Assembly (NCBI GenBank): GCA_017613225.1
Contig: JAGAEH010000039.1
Span: 1-5,324 of the forward strand
From: Lachnospiraceae bacterium
GTDB taxonomy: Bacteria; Bacillota; Clostridia; Lachnospirales; Lachnospiraceae
Direction of reading: 5' to 3'
DNA length: 5,324 nt
Part shown: one piece after another, positions 1-5,324 of the stretch
How the letters are laid out: the number at the start of each line of letters is the position of its first letter
Numbering within the stretch: the stretch's first letter is position 1
Position numbers and translations under genes: made by a program
Notes under the pieces: generated by a model
Databases searched by the model: none
What the model was told of the DNA's origin: nothing
What the model saw: the letters and a program-made list of their open reading frames with translations, nothing else

Positions 1-1288
1 CGCCGATCACGTACAGGCCGGGCCAGCGGGTCTGCAGGCGCTCGTCCACCTCTACTTCCATGTTGTAGAACTTGACTTCCACGCCGTACAGCAGGGTGTC
101 GTCGCCGGCGGTGCCGGGGGCGAGCTTGTCCAGGGCATAGATCATCTCCACGATGTCATCCAGGATGCGCTTGGGCAGCACCAGGCTCAGATCCCCGGGG
201 CTGGCGTTCAGCGTGGGAACGGTAAAGGATTCCGCGATGCGGGAAGCGGTGCTGCGGTGTCCGCGGATCAGGTCGCCGAAGCGCTGCACCAGCACGCCGT
301 TGCCCAGCATGTTGGAAAGCCTGGCGATGCTTTCGCCGTAGCCGTTGGAATCCTTGAAGGGGATGGAAAAGTGCTTGGCCACCAGCAGGGCGAAATTGGT
401 GTTGTTGGTCTGTTTGGCAGGATCCTCGTAGCTGTGGCCGTTGACGGTCACGATGCCGTTGGTGTTCTCTGTCACCACGGCGCCCCGGGGATTCATGCAG
501 AAGGTGCGGACCAGGTCCTCGTATTTCTGCGTCCGGTAGACGATCTTGCTCTCATAGAGCTCGTCGGTCAGGTGGGAAAAGACCTCCGCCGGAAGCTCCA
601 CCCGCACGCCCAGGTCCACCCGGTTGCTCTGGGTGGGGATGTCCAGGGCCTGGCAGGTCTGCTCCATCCACTTGCTGCCGGAGCGGCCCACGCTGATGAT
701 GCAGCGCTTTCCGGTAAAGCTGCCCGCGGCGCAGGAGATCTCAAAGCCGTCGTCCTTTACGGCCACGGACTCCACCGGGGTGTCGAAGAAAAAGTCTACC
801 TTATTCTTAAGATGCTGGTACAGGTTGCCCAGCACCACGTAATTGATGTCGGTGCCCAGGTGCCGCACGGAGGCGTCCAGCAGGTGCAGGTTGTTCTGCA
901 CGCAGATGGTCTTGAACTTCGTGCCGGCGGTGGAATAGAGCTTCGTGCCCTCCCCGCCGTAGGCCAGGTTGATCCTGTCCACGTAGTGCATCAGTTCCAG
1001 GGCCCGCTTTTTGCCGATGTACTGGTACAGGGTGCCGCCGAAATCGTTGGTGATGTTGTACTTGCCGTCGGAGAAAGCCCCCGCGCCGCCGAAGCCGCTC
1101 ATGATGGAGCAGCTCTTGCAGTGGATGCAGGAACTGATCTTGTCCCCGTCGATGGGGCAGCGGCGCTTTTCCAGCGGATGGCCGGCTTCGAAGACCGCCA
1201 CCTTCAGCTGCGGAGCCTTCTCGGTCAGTTCGTAGGCGGAGAAGATGCCGCCGGGGCCCGCGCCGATAATGATGATATCATAATTCAT
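1..1288 (-). CDS. NAD(P)/FAD-dependent dehydrogenase, COG2509-like (3' end cut by window edge)
   Basis: The reading frame opens at the complement of 1286-1288 and stays open to the left edge, giving 429 residues without the C-terminus. The protein begins MNYDIIIIGAGPGG, a Rossmann dinucleotide-binding loop (G9, G11, G14), followed by E34 at the end of the second strand, the usual ribose-binding acidic residue. Residues about 64-78 read SGFGGAGAFSDGKYN, a hallmark of the uncharacterised FAD-dependent dehydrogenases of COG2509. A later stretch, FCMNPRG followed by VNGHSY, also fits that family. The visible part ends in GLYVIG, the start of the terminal FAD-binding GD motif, so only a few dozen residues are probably missing. 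Four cysteines (C44, C54, C57, C60) could hold a metal or Fe-S centre. The start is fixed: an in-frame TGA lies two codons upstream and TGAGGA sits 7 nt before the ATG. It is presumably a cytoplasmic flavoprotein. Substrate is unknown, and the family name is from memory of motifs, not a search. Confidence 0.88.
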   Translation of the reverse strand, partial: MNYDIIIIGAGPGGIFSAYELTEKAPQLKVAVFEAGHPLEKRRCPIDGDKISSCIHCKSCSIMSGFGGAGAFSDGKYNITNDFGGTLYQYIGKKRALELMHYVDRINLAYGGEGTKLYSTAGTKFKTICVQNNLHLLDASVRHLGTDINYVVLGNLYQHLKNKVDFFFDTPVESVAVKDDGFEISCAAGSFTGKRCIISVGRSGSKWMEQTCQALDIPTQSNRVDLGVRVELPAEVFSHLTDELYESKIVYRTQKYEDLVRTFCMNPRGAVVTENTNGIVTVNGHSYEDPAKQTNNTNFALLVAKHFSIPFKDSNGYGESIARLSNMLGNGVLVQRFGDLIRGHRSTASRIAESFTVPTLNASPGDLSLVLPKRILDDIVEMIYALDKLAPGTAGDDTLLYGVEVKFYNMEVEVDERLQTRWPGLYVIG

Positions 1289-1295
1289 GTGTCAT

Positions 1296-1301
1296 TCCTC
1301 A
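1296..1301 (-). promoter_or_regulatory. Ribosome binding site of the FAD-dependent dehydrogenase
   Basis: On the minus strand the sequence TGAGGA ends 7 nt before the ATG at 1288. Together with the in-frame stop just upstream (complement of 1292-1294), it decides the start codon. Confidence 0.75.
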
Positions 1302-1321
1302 AACGATAGTCTGGTATCCCT

Positions 1322-1350
1322 ATCATAGCAGATTTAAAGAAAGATTGCAG
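1322..1350 (-). promoter_or_regulatory. Sigma-A-type promoter for the FAD-dependent dehydrogenase
   Basis: Read on the minus strand, a -10 hexamer TATGAT (1327-1322) is preceded directly by TGC, which makes an extended -10. A weaker -35, CTGCAA (1350-1345), lies 17 nt upstream. Transcription would start near 1315, giving a leader of about 27 nt that contains the ribosome binding site. The assignment rests on consensus matching only. Confidence 0.6.
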
Positions 1351-1396
1351 TAAAAAAGAAAGGGCCCGGGGCGGAAGGCCGCGGCGGGCGCAGCGG
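1351..1396. other. GC-rich spacer between divergent promoters
   Basis: After a short A-rich stretch (1351-1361), this block is almost entirely G and C. It contains small palindromes (GGGCCC at 1362-1367 and CCGCGG at 1379-1384). It lies between the two -35 elements of the divergent promoters. I see no gene, no convincing operator and no terminator in it. It could be a regulator site or simply a barrier between the two promoters. Confidence 0.35.
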
Positions 1397-1425
1397 TTGA
1401 AAAACAGCGGTAATGATGATAAAAT
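1397..1425 (+). promoter_or_regulatory. Sigma-A-type promoter for the Ig/papain-domain secreted protein
   Basis: TTGAAA (1397-1402) and TAAAAT (1420-1425) are separated by 17 nt, and TGA directly before the -10 supplies an extended -10 TG. Each hexamer matches its consensus at most positions. The predicted start near 1432 leaves a leader of about 75 nt before the ATG at 1507. This is the strongest housekeeping-type promoter in the window. Confidence 0.7.
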
Positions 1426-1456
1426 CATATGATTAACGGGGAAGAATGGCTAAAGA

Positions 1457-1471
1457 GGGGCTGACTGCCCC
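1457..1471 (+). other. Small GC stem-loop in the leader of the secreted-protein gene
   Basis: GGGG (1457-1460) and CCCC (1468-1471) flank a 7-nt loop, CTGACTG, in the predicted 5' untranslated region. There is no following T tract, so it is not a terminator. It ends about 35 nt before the start codon and does not cover the ribosome binding site. It may affect mRNA stability or be chance. Confidence 0.25.
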
Positions 1472-1506
1472 CGGACAAGGCCTTTGGATAAAACAAAAGA
1501 GAATCC

Positions 1507-4278
1507 ATGTCAAAAAGAAAAACACTGCTTTTCATATGCCTGCTGATGCTGGGAATATCCGTCCCGGCGGCTTTCCCGCGCGCGGCAGAGGCCAAATACA
1601 TGGAATGGGGCGCCGCCGCCCTGGCGAAGGCGTCCAAGCCGGTCATCGAAAAAGAGCCCTCAAAGGTGACGGTGGCCGCCGGCAAAACGGCGGTGTTCAA
1701 GGTGGAGGCTTCCGGCAAAAACCTTCAGTACCAATGGTATTATCAGAAGCCGGGGAGCGAAGCCTGGACCGCCGTGACCAAAAACGGCACCGCGGCGGAG
1801 TATAAACTGGTGGTTGAGGAGCGCCATAACGGCTACAGATACAGATGCGTCGTTTCCAATTCCGCCGGAAAGGTCACCAGCGCGGAGGCGAAGCTGACGG
1901 TCATCTACAAACCCTACATCACGTCGCAGCCCAAGAGCCTTTCCATAAAGTCCGGAACCGAAGCCGTTTTCAAAGTGACCGCCGAAGGCGGAGCGCTGAA
2001 ATACCAGTGGTACTATCAGAAACCGGGTGAGACCGCCTGGACCGCCGTCTCCAACGGCGGAAATGCGGCAGCATACAAGCTGACGGTCAGGACCAGGCAC
2101 GACGGCTACAAGTACAAATGTGAAGTAAAGAATTCCCAGGGCACCGTTACCAGCAAAAAAGCGTCGCTGACGGTCCTCACCATGCCGGCCGTCACGTCCC
2201 AGCCAAAGAGCGTAACGGCAGACATCGGGGCAAAGGTGGAATTCAAGGTAAAGGCCACCGGCGGGAAACTGAAGTACCAATGGCACTATAAAAAGCCCGG
2301 TTCGGATACCTGGACCGCCGTTACCGCGGCCAGCGGAAAGACGGCCTGCTATGCCCTGACGCTGCAGGACCGGCACGACGGGTACCAGTACAAGTGCGTG
2401 GTCTCCAATACTCTGGGCAAGGTCACCAGCAGGACCGTCAAGATCACCATCCTGAGAAAGCCGGAGATCACCACCCAGCCCAAGTCTGTGACTGTCACCC
2501 CCGGAGAAACGGCGTCCTTTACGGTCAAGGCCACCGGCGGATCGCTGAACTACCAGTGGCAGTACCGGATCGACGGAGAAGAGAAATGGGCGGACTGCAG
2601 CATTTCCAACGGCGCCCAGACTTCGTCCTATTCCGTTGCGGTACAGGAAAGGCACGGGACCTACAGCTACAGATGCGTCATCTCCAACCCCAAGGGAAGC
2701 GTAAAGACCAAAGTGGTGCGGATCACCGTCCTGGGCACACCGGTCACCGACTTTGAGTCCGGCTCCATCGTGCTGGCCAACGGACAGGAATTCGCGAAGA
2801 ACACCAAAGTCCGCAGCGCCATGTATCCCATGAAGGGCCTGAGCTTCACCTGGAAGTCCAGCCCGGAATACAAATACAGGATCTTCTACTACGATTCCGA
2901 CTACAACCTGCTGAAATACTCGGCGCTGAAGGCCACCGGATGCACCATCCGGGCAGAGGACGTGGAAGGGGCGGCCTATTTCCGCATCCTCCTGCAGTCC
3001 TCCGACGGGGACAAGGTGCTGGAACCGGGCTTTACCCTTCCGAAGGGGTACAAGATCCTGGCGGCCTCCGGCCCGGTGGAGACCAGCCACGACGAGCCGA
3101 AGAACCAGGGCGTCCGCAATCTTTTAAAGCGGGCGGACCAGATCCTCAACCTGACCTTTACAACGAAGGCGGTGCTGCCCAATCAGAAGGGGGACATCGC
3201 GGAGGGGACCACGGTGACCGGCGTCACGTACTCCTCCGTCAGGACGGAATCCCTGTACGTGCCCCAGTGCGTCTCCTTCGACACTTACATGACGGCGCTG
3301 ATGAACCCCAACAGCTACGTCTATACCAGGATATCCTCCGCTCCCAACAGCAGAACTTATTACGGCAGCGTATGCAGCGCCTTCATCAGCTACTGCTACG
3401 GCATGACCTGCGTCCATACCACGACGGATCTGCCGGAGCTGGAGGCCTTTACTGCGGCGGAGCACCAGGACCTCGCGCACCTGGAGATCGGCGACATGCT
3501 CTTATGCCATAACGGCACCACGAACCACACGATGTTCGTCTACGACATCACCCGGGATCCGAAGGGCAAGGTCATCAACGTCATCTTCGCGCATCAGGGA
3601 ACGCCCACGGCCTATACCTACGCCGTGACGCCGCAGGGATTCACGAGCCTCCTGGGAGGAACCAAGTACAAGATCTACAAGTTCAATGACTGGGATCTGG
3701 TGACCTACGAAGAGTCTCAGTGGGTCAGCGTCTCCGGAGAAGGAGAGAAGGATCCCCAATGGAACCATTACCTTGGCCCGCGGCGGGGAGACAAGGCCAA
3801 CTGGCCCCTGGGGGAGACGGTGGAGATCGACATCCTGAAGCGGGCGGACTACACTGCAGCGCAGCTGTACCGCGGAGAGGAACTGATCGGCGAGACGGAC
3901 ATCGCGGAGACCGACCTCTTATCCTATGAGGACCTGGAGACCGGGGAATATAAAGTCTGCCTGACCGACGGCACCGACCGCAGCGATTTCTGCTATTTCA
4001 ACGTTGTTTCCTCGCAGATCTCCGTGGAAGATCTGGGAGACGGCAGGGCGAAGGTCAGCTTCAGCTCCGACTGCGGGACGCCCTCCTGGTATGCCTGGTG
4101 CAGCAGCACCGGGACGGACCGCCAGGGCTCCGTAAAATCCATCGAGCTGACGGAAGAGGACCTGGAAAACGGCTATGCCGTCAGCGAGTACGCGCCGGGG
4201 ACCTGGATGTTTAAAGTGGAGTTTACCAACGAATTCGGCACCTTCTCCAGCAGTTTCGTGACGGCGGAGATCTCCTGA
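1507..4278 (+). CDS. Secreted protein with four Ig-like domains and a papain-fold (NlpC/P60-like) domain
   Basis: The 923-residue product starts with a signal peptide: basic n-region (SKRK), hydrophobic core at about 6-23, likely cleavage after AEA at 29. Four Ig-like repeats follow (about 44-134, 135-225, 226-317, 318-409), each with YQW in the C strand and Y(R/K)C in the F strand. Residues about 410-519 form a beta-rich domain with a YRIFYYDSDYN segment. Residues about 529-738 resemble papain-fold NlpC/P60-type modules: GVTYSS (572-577), YGSVCSAF with candidate nucleophile C623, GDMLL then NHTMFVYD with H674, and a third polar residue H696. Two further beta domains (about 739-836 and 837-923) close the protein. 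No LPXTG, SLH repeat, lipobox or C-terminal membrane anchor is visible, so it is probably secreted or held non-covalently at the envelope. NlpC/P60 enzymes usually cut peptidoglycan peptides, but this activity and substrate are inferred. An in-frame TAA at 1489-1491 rules out any earlier start. The ribosome binding site is weak (AAAGAGAA). Confidence 0.88.
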   Translation: MSKRKTLLFICLLMLGISVPAAFPRAAEAKYMEWGAAALAKASKPVIEKEPSKVTVAAGKTAVFKVEASGKNLQYQWYYQKPGSEAWTAVTKNGTAAEYKLVVEERHNGYRYRCVVSNSAGKVTSAEAKLTVIYKPYITSQPKSLSIKSGTEAVFKVTAEGGALKYQWYYQKPGETAWTAVSNGGNAAAYKLTVRTRHDGYKYKCEVKNSQGTVTSKKASLTVLTMPAVTSQPKSVTADIGAKVEFKVKATGGKLKYQWHYKKPGSDTWTAVTAASGKTACYALTLQDRHDGYQYKCVVSNTLGKVTSRTVKITILRKPEITTQPKSVTVTPGETASFTVKATGGSLNYQWQYRIDGEEKWADCSISNGAQTSSYSVAVQERHGTYSYRCVISNPKGSVKTKVVRITVLGTPVTDFESGSIVLANGQEFAKNTKVRSAMYPMKGLSFTWKSSPEYKYRIFYYDSDYNLLKYSALKATGCTIRAEDVEGAAYFRILLQSSDGDKVLEPGFTLPKGYKILAASGPVETSHDEPKNQGVRNLLKRADQILNLTFTTKAVLPNQKGDIAEGTTVTGVTYSSVRTESLYVPQCVSFDTYMTALMNPNSYVYTRISSAPNSRTYYGSVCSAFISYCYGMTCVHTTTDLPELEAFTAAEHQDLAHLEIGDMLLCHNGTTNHTMFVYDITRDPKGKVINVIFAHQGTPTAYTYAVTPQGFTSLLGGTKYKIYKFNDWDLVTYEESQWVSVSGEGEKDPQWNHYLGPRRGDKANWPLGETVEIDILKRADYTAAQLYRGEELIGETDIAETDLLSYEDLETGEYKVCLTDGTDRSDFCYFNVVSSQISVEDLGDGRAKVSFSSDCGTPSWYAWCSSTGTDRQGSVKSIELTEEDLENGYAVSEYAPGTWMFKVEFTNEFGTFSSSFVTAEIS
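1636..2733 (+). repeat. Four tandem Ig-like domain repeats (91-92 codons each)
   Basis: Units begin at 1636, 1909, 2182 (or a codon earlier) and 2458. Units 1 and 2 align without gaps over 91 residues with 51 identities by my hand count. The core repeats as LxYQWxYxKPG, then WTAV, then RHxGYxYxCxVxN. The 13-bp string CCTGGACCGCCGT is identical in units 1, 2 and 3. Unit 4 is more divergent: it has QWQYRIDGEEKW in place of the KPG form. The pattern points to tandem duplication followed by drift, with units 1-3 the younger copies. Confidence 0.85.
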
Positions 4279-4298
4279 CACCCCTTTTTTAATTTGCC

Positions 4299-4325
4299 TG
4301 CAACCGGCGGCCGTTCCGGATCGTT
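4299..4325 (+). promoter_or_regulatory. Candidate ECF-sigma promoter upstream of the small ORF and sigma factor
   Basis: TGCAAC (4299-4304) and CGTT (4322-4325) are separated by 17 nt. ECF sigma factors of Gram-positive bacteria commonly use an AAC-type -35 and a CGT-type -10 with about 16-17 nt between, and many transcribe their own gene. A T/A-rich tract (4285-4295) just upstream resembles an UP element. No good sigma-A promoter is visible in this gap. The site matches on pattern only, and self-recognition is inferred. Confidence 0.5.
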
Positions 4326-4344
4326 ATAGGAGCAGGGAAGGGAA

Positions 4345-4418
4345 CAGAGCCGGACAAAGGGCCGCGCTCTGTATGCCCCGGAAGGGGCAGGTTCCCGCCC
4401 GGAAACGAAAGGGGGAAC
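4345..4418 (+). promoter_or_regulatory. Structured leader RNA: three consecutive stem-loops, the last over the ribosome binding site
   Basis: Stem 1 pairs CAGAGC (4345-4350) with GCTCTG (4366-4371) around a 15-nt loop. Stem 2 pairs TGCCCC (4374-4379) with GGGGCA (4384-4389) around the GNRA-type tetraloop GGAA. Stem 3 pairs GTTCCC (4391-4396) with GGGAAC (4413-4418) and overlaps the G-run used as the ribosome binding site. All three would lie in the 5' untranslated region if transcription begins near 4332. I do not recognise a known riboswitch. Stem 3 could lower translation initiation of the small ORF and the coupled sigma gene. Confidence 0.45.
4408..4415 (+). promoter_or_regulatory. Ribosome binding site of the 43-codon ORF
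   Basis: AAAGGGGG lies 7 nt before the ATG at 4423. Its quality is the main support that the short ORF is translated. Its last three G residues are also the 3' arm of a 6-bp stem with 4391-4396. Confidence 0.6.
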
Positions 4419-4422
4419 GGTC

Positions 4423-4554
4423 ATGACGGAGGAGTGGTTCAGGCGGATCATCACGGCGGCCGTCGATTCTTTTCCGATCGACGGCAGGAAAAAGGACGAA
4501 CTGCTGAAAAAACTGACGGAACGGTTCTGCAGGGAAGGAAAAGGAAAGAGATGA
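4423..4554 (+). CDS. Small 43-residue basic helical protein of unknown function
   Basis: The ORF runs from ATG 4423 to TGA 4552-4554 and encodes 43 residues. It begins MTEEWFRRIITAAVDSF and ends in a lysine/arginine-rich tail. The composition suggests two amphipathic helices (about 2-16 and 22-36) joined by a PIDGRK turn, with one cysteine at 36. No signal peptide or membrane segment is visible. It has a good ribosome binding site and its stop overlaps the sigma factor start as ATGA, so the pair is probably translationally coupled. I do not recognise the family. It could be a small sigma-factor partner or a leader ORF whose translation sets sigma expression. Both are guesses from position. 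Confidence 0.6.
   Translation: MTEEWFRRIITAAVDSFPIDGRKKDELLKKLTERFCREGKGKR
4541..4546 (+). promoter_or_regulatory. Ribosome binding site of the sigma factor gene
   Basis: AAGGAA sits within the end of the small ORF, about 4 nt before the ATG at 4551. A second in-frame ATG at 4569 has GGGG (4560-4563) 5 nt upstream, so the exact start is not certain. The ATGA overlap favours 4551. Confidence 0.5.
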
Positions 4555-5324
4555 AAAACGGGGAAAACATGGAAAGCGAAAAAGATCTTGCCGCGCTGGT
4601 GGCAAAGGCGCGGGAAGGTGACAACGCCGCCACCGCGGATCTGTATGAGCTGACTTACGACAAAGTTTATGTGACCGTAAAGTCCATGATCAAGGACGAG
4701 GACACGGTCTTTGACATCGTGCAGGACTCCTACATGAAAGCTTTCGCGCACCTGGACAGCTTTCAGGGCGGGGAAAAGTTTACGGCCTGGATGAAGACCA
4801 TCGCGGCCAACACGGCCCGGGACTGGCTCAAAAAACAGCGTCCCATGCTGTTTTCGGAGCTGAACGCCGGAGAAGACATGGACGAGCCGGCGGAGGCCCG
4901 GTTCGTGGACGAGCGGAATGAAAACCTGCCGGAGTGGGTGATCGAACAGGAAGAGACCAAACGGCTGCTGCGGGAGATCCTGGAGACCCTGCCGGAGGAT
5001 CAGCGGGCGGCCATCGGCATGTTCTATTATGAAGAACTGTCCGTAAAGGATATCGCGGCCGCCATGGGCTGTACCGAGAGCGCGGTCAAGAGCCGCCTGA
5101 TGTACGGCCGCAAAAAGGTGGAAAAGGAAGTCCGTGCCCTGGAGAAGAAGGGCACCAAACTGTACGGTCTGGCAGGTATTCCGTTCCTGCTGTGGCTGCT
5201 CCGCTGCGAAGAGGTCCATGCCGCCGAAAGTCCGGACGTCCGGATCCTGGAAAACCTGCAGCAGGTCAGGATCCCCGCCGGCAGCGCGGAGACGGTGCAG
5301 CTGGCAGAAAGCGCGGAGCAGGCC
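4551..5324 (+). CDS. ECF-like sigma-70 family RNA polymerase sigma factor with C-terminal hydrophobic extension (3' end cut by window edge)
   Basis: The frame is open for 258 codons to the right edge. Sigma region 2 spans about 19-97: DIVQDSYMKAF (55-65) matches region 2.2, which contacts core polymerase, and WMKTIAANTARDWLKKQR (80-97) matches the region 2.4 helix that reads the -10. An acidic linker (about 98-135) replaces region 3, as in ECF factors. Region 4 spans about 139-200, with helix-turn-helix LSVKDIAAAMGC then SAVKSRLMYGRKKV (about 163-190) for -35 recognition. A usual ECF factor ends near here. This one continues with a short hydrophobic stretch, LYGLAGIPFLLWLL (204-217), and at least 40 more residues containing no second hydrophobic segment. 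It overlaps the preceding 43-codon ORF by 4 nt. The tail may bind the membrane or regulate activity, which is inferred. Target genes are unknown. No anti-sigma gene is in view, though one may lie downstream. Confidence 0.88.
   Translation, partial: MKNGENMESEKDLAALVAKAREGDNAATADLYELTYDKVYVTVKSMIKDEDTVFDIVQDSYMKAFAHLDSFQGGEKFTAWMKTIAANTARDWLKKQRPMLFSELNAGEDMDEPAEARFVDERNENLPEWVIEQEETKRLLREILETLPEDQRAAIGMFYYEELSVKDIAAAMGCTESAVKSRLMYGRKKVEKEVRALEKKGTKLYGLAGIPFLLWLLRCEEVHAAESPDVRILENLQQVRIPAGSAETVQLAESAEQA

Noticed and set aside
257..1309. 350-codon open frame on the plus strand
   Set aside because: It lies antisense to the FAD-dependent dehydrogenase, whose motifs are unmistakable. Its translation is a low-complexity V/G/A/H-rich sequence typical of a shadow frame in GC-rich DNA.
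1361..1390. Possible minus-strand terminator: GC-rich hairpin followed by T-rich sequence (complement of 1351-1360)
   Set aside because: The best pairings are 4 bp with large or misplaced loops, the T run is interrupted, and the position upstream of a promoter with no gene reading into it makes a terminator unnecessary.
1660..3090. 476-codon open frame on the minus strand
   Set aside because: It is antisense to the Ig repeats, and its own repetitiveness simply mirrors them. It has no recognisable motif.
4266..4290. Possible intrinsic terminator after the secreted-protein gene: palindrome GGAGATCTCC then a six-T tract
   Set aside because: The palindrome can form only about three base pairs around a minimal loop and is 9 nt from the T tract, so no credible terminator hairpin exists. 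The T/A tract may instead be an UP-like element for the ECF-type promoter.
4373..4426. 17-codon upstream ORF, very basic, ending in a TGA that overlaps the ATG at 4423
   Set aside because: There is no ribosome binding site before its ATG and its start lies in a predicted stem. The overlap is suggestive but can arise by chance at this length.
4173..5219. 348-codon open frame on the minus strand
   Set aside because: It is opposite the sigma factor and the small ORF, crosses the structured leader, and shows no domain. The sigma factor frame has clear region 2 and region 4 motifs.

Overview
The window reads as chromosomal DNA from a fairly GC-rich Gram-positive anaerobe of the class Clostridia, probably a gut lineage related to Lachnospiraceae or Oscillospiraceae. 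This is an inference from gene content: a COG2509-type FAD-dependent dehydrogenase, a secreted protein with several Ig-like domains and a papain-fold (NlpC/P60-like) domain, an ECF-type sigma factor with a hydrophobic C-terminal tail, and strong purine-rich ribosome binding sites. No rRNA, tRNA, CRISPR array, insertion sequence or phage gene is visible.

Layout. Positions 1-1288 (minus strand) hold the first 429 codons of a FAD-dependent dehydrogenase whose C-terminus lies beyond the left edge. A 218-bp divergent intergenic region (1289-1506) carries a good sigma-A-type promoter for each side: TATGAT with CTGCAA reading left, and TTGAAA-17-TAAAAT reading right. A GC-rich block separates them. 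Positions 1507-4278 (plus) encode a 923-residue secreted protein: signal peptide, four 91-92-residue Ig-like repeats, a beta-rich domain, a papain-like module with candidate C623/H674/H696, and two C-terminal beta domains. The 144-bp gap after it carries a sequence resembling an ECF-sigma promoter (TGCAAC-17-CGTT). It then has three consecutive stem-loops, the last of which overlaps a ribosome binding site. That site serves a 43-codon ORF (4423-4554) not recognised from any family. The small ORF overlaps by ATGA the start of an ECF-like sigma factor (4551 to the right edge, 258 codons seen, no stop).

How the parts may work together. The small ORF and sigma gene look like a translationally coupled operon, possibly autoregulated through the ECF-like promoter. 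The Ig/papain-domain protein is probably a cell-envelope or extracellular protein with its own housekeeping promoter. No shared promoter motif ties it to the sigma factor, so any functional link rests only on adjacency. The dehydrogenase is divergent and appears unrelated to the envelope theme.

The most interesting part is the 4299-4554 leader: a putative self-recognised promoter, a structured RNA and a micro-protein ahead of a sigma factor that may itself associate with the membrane.
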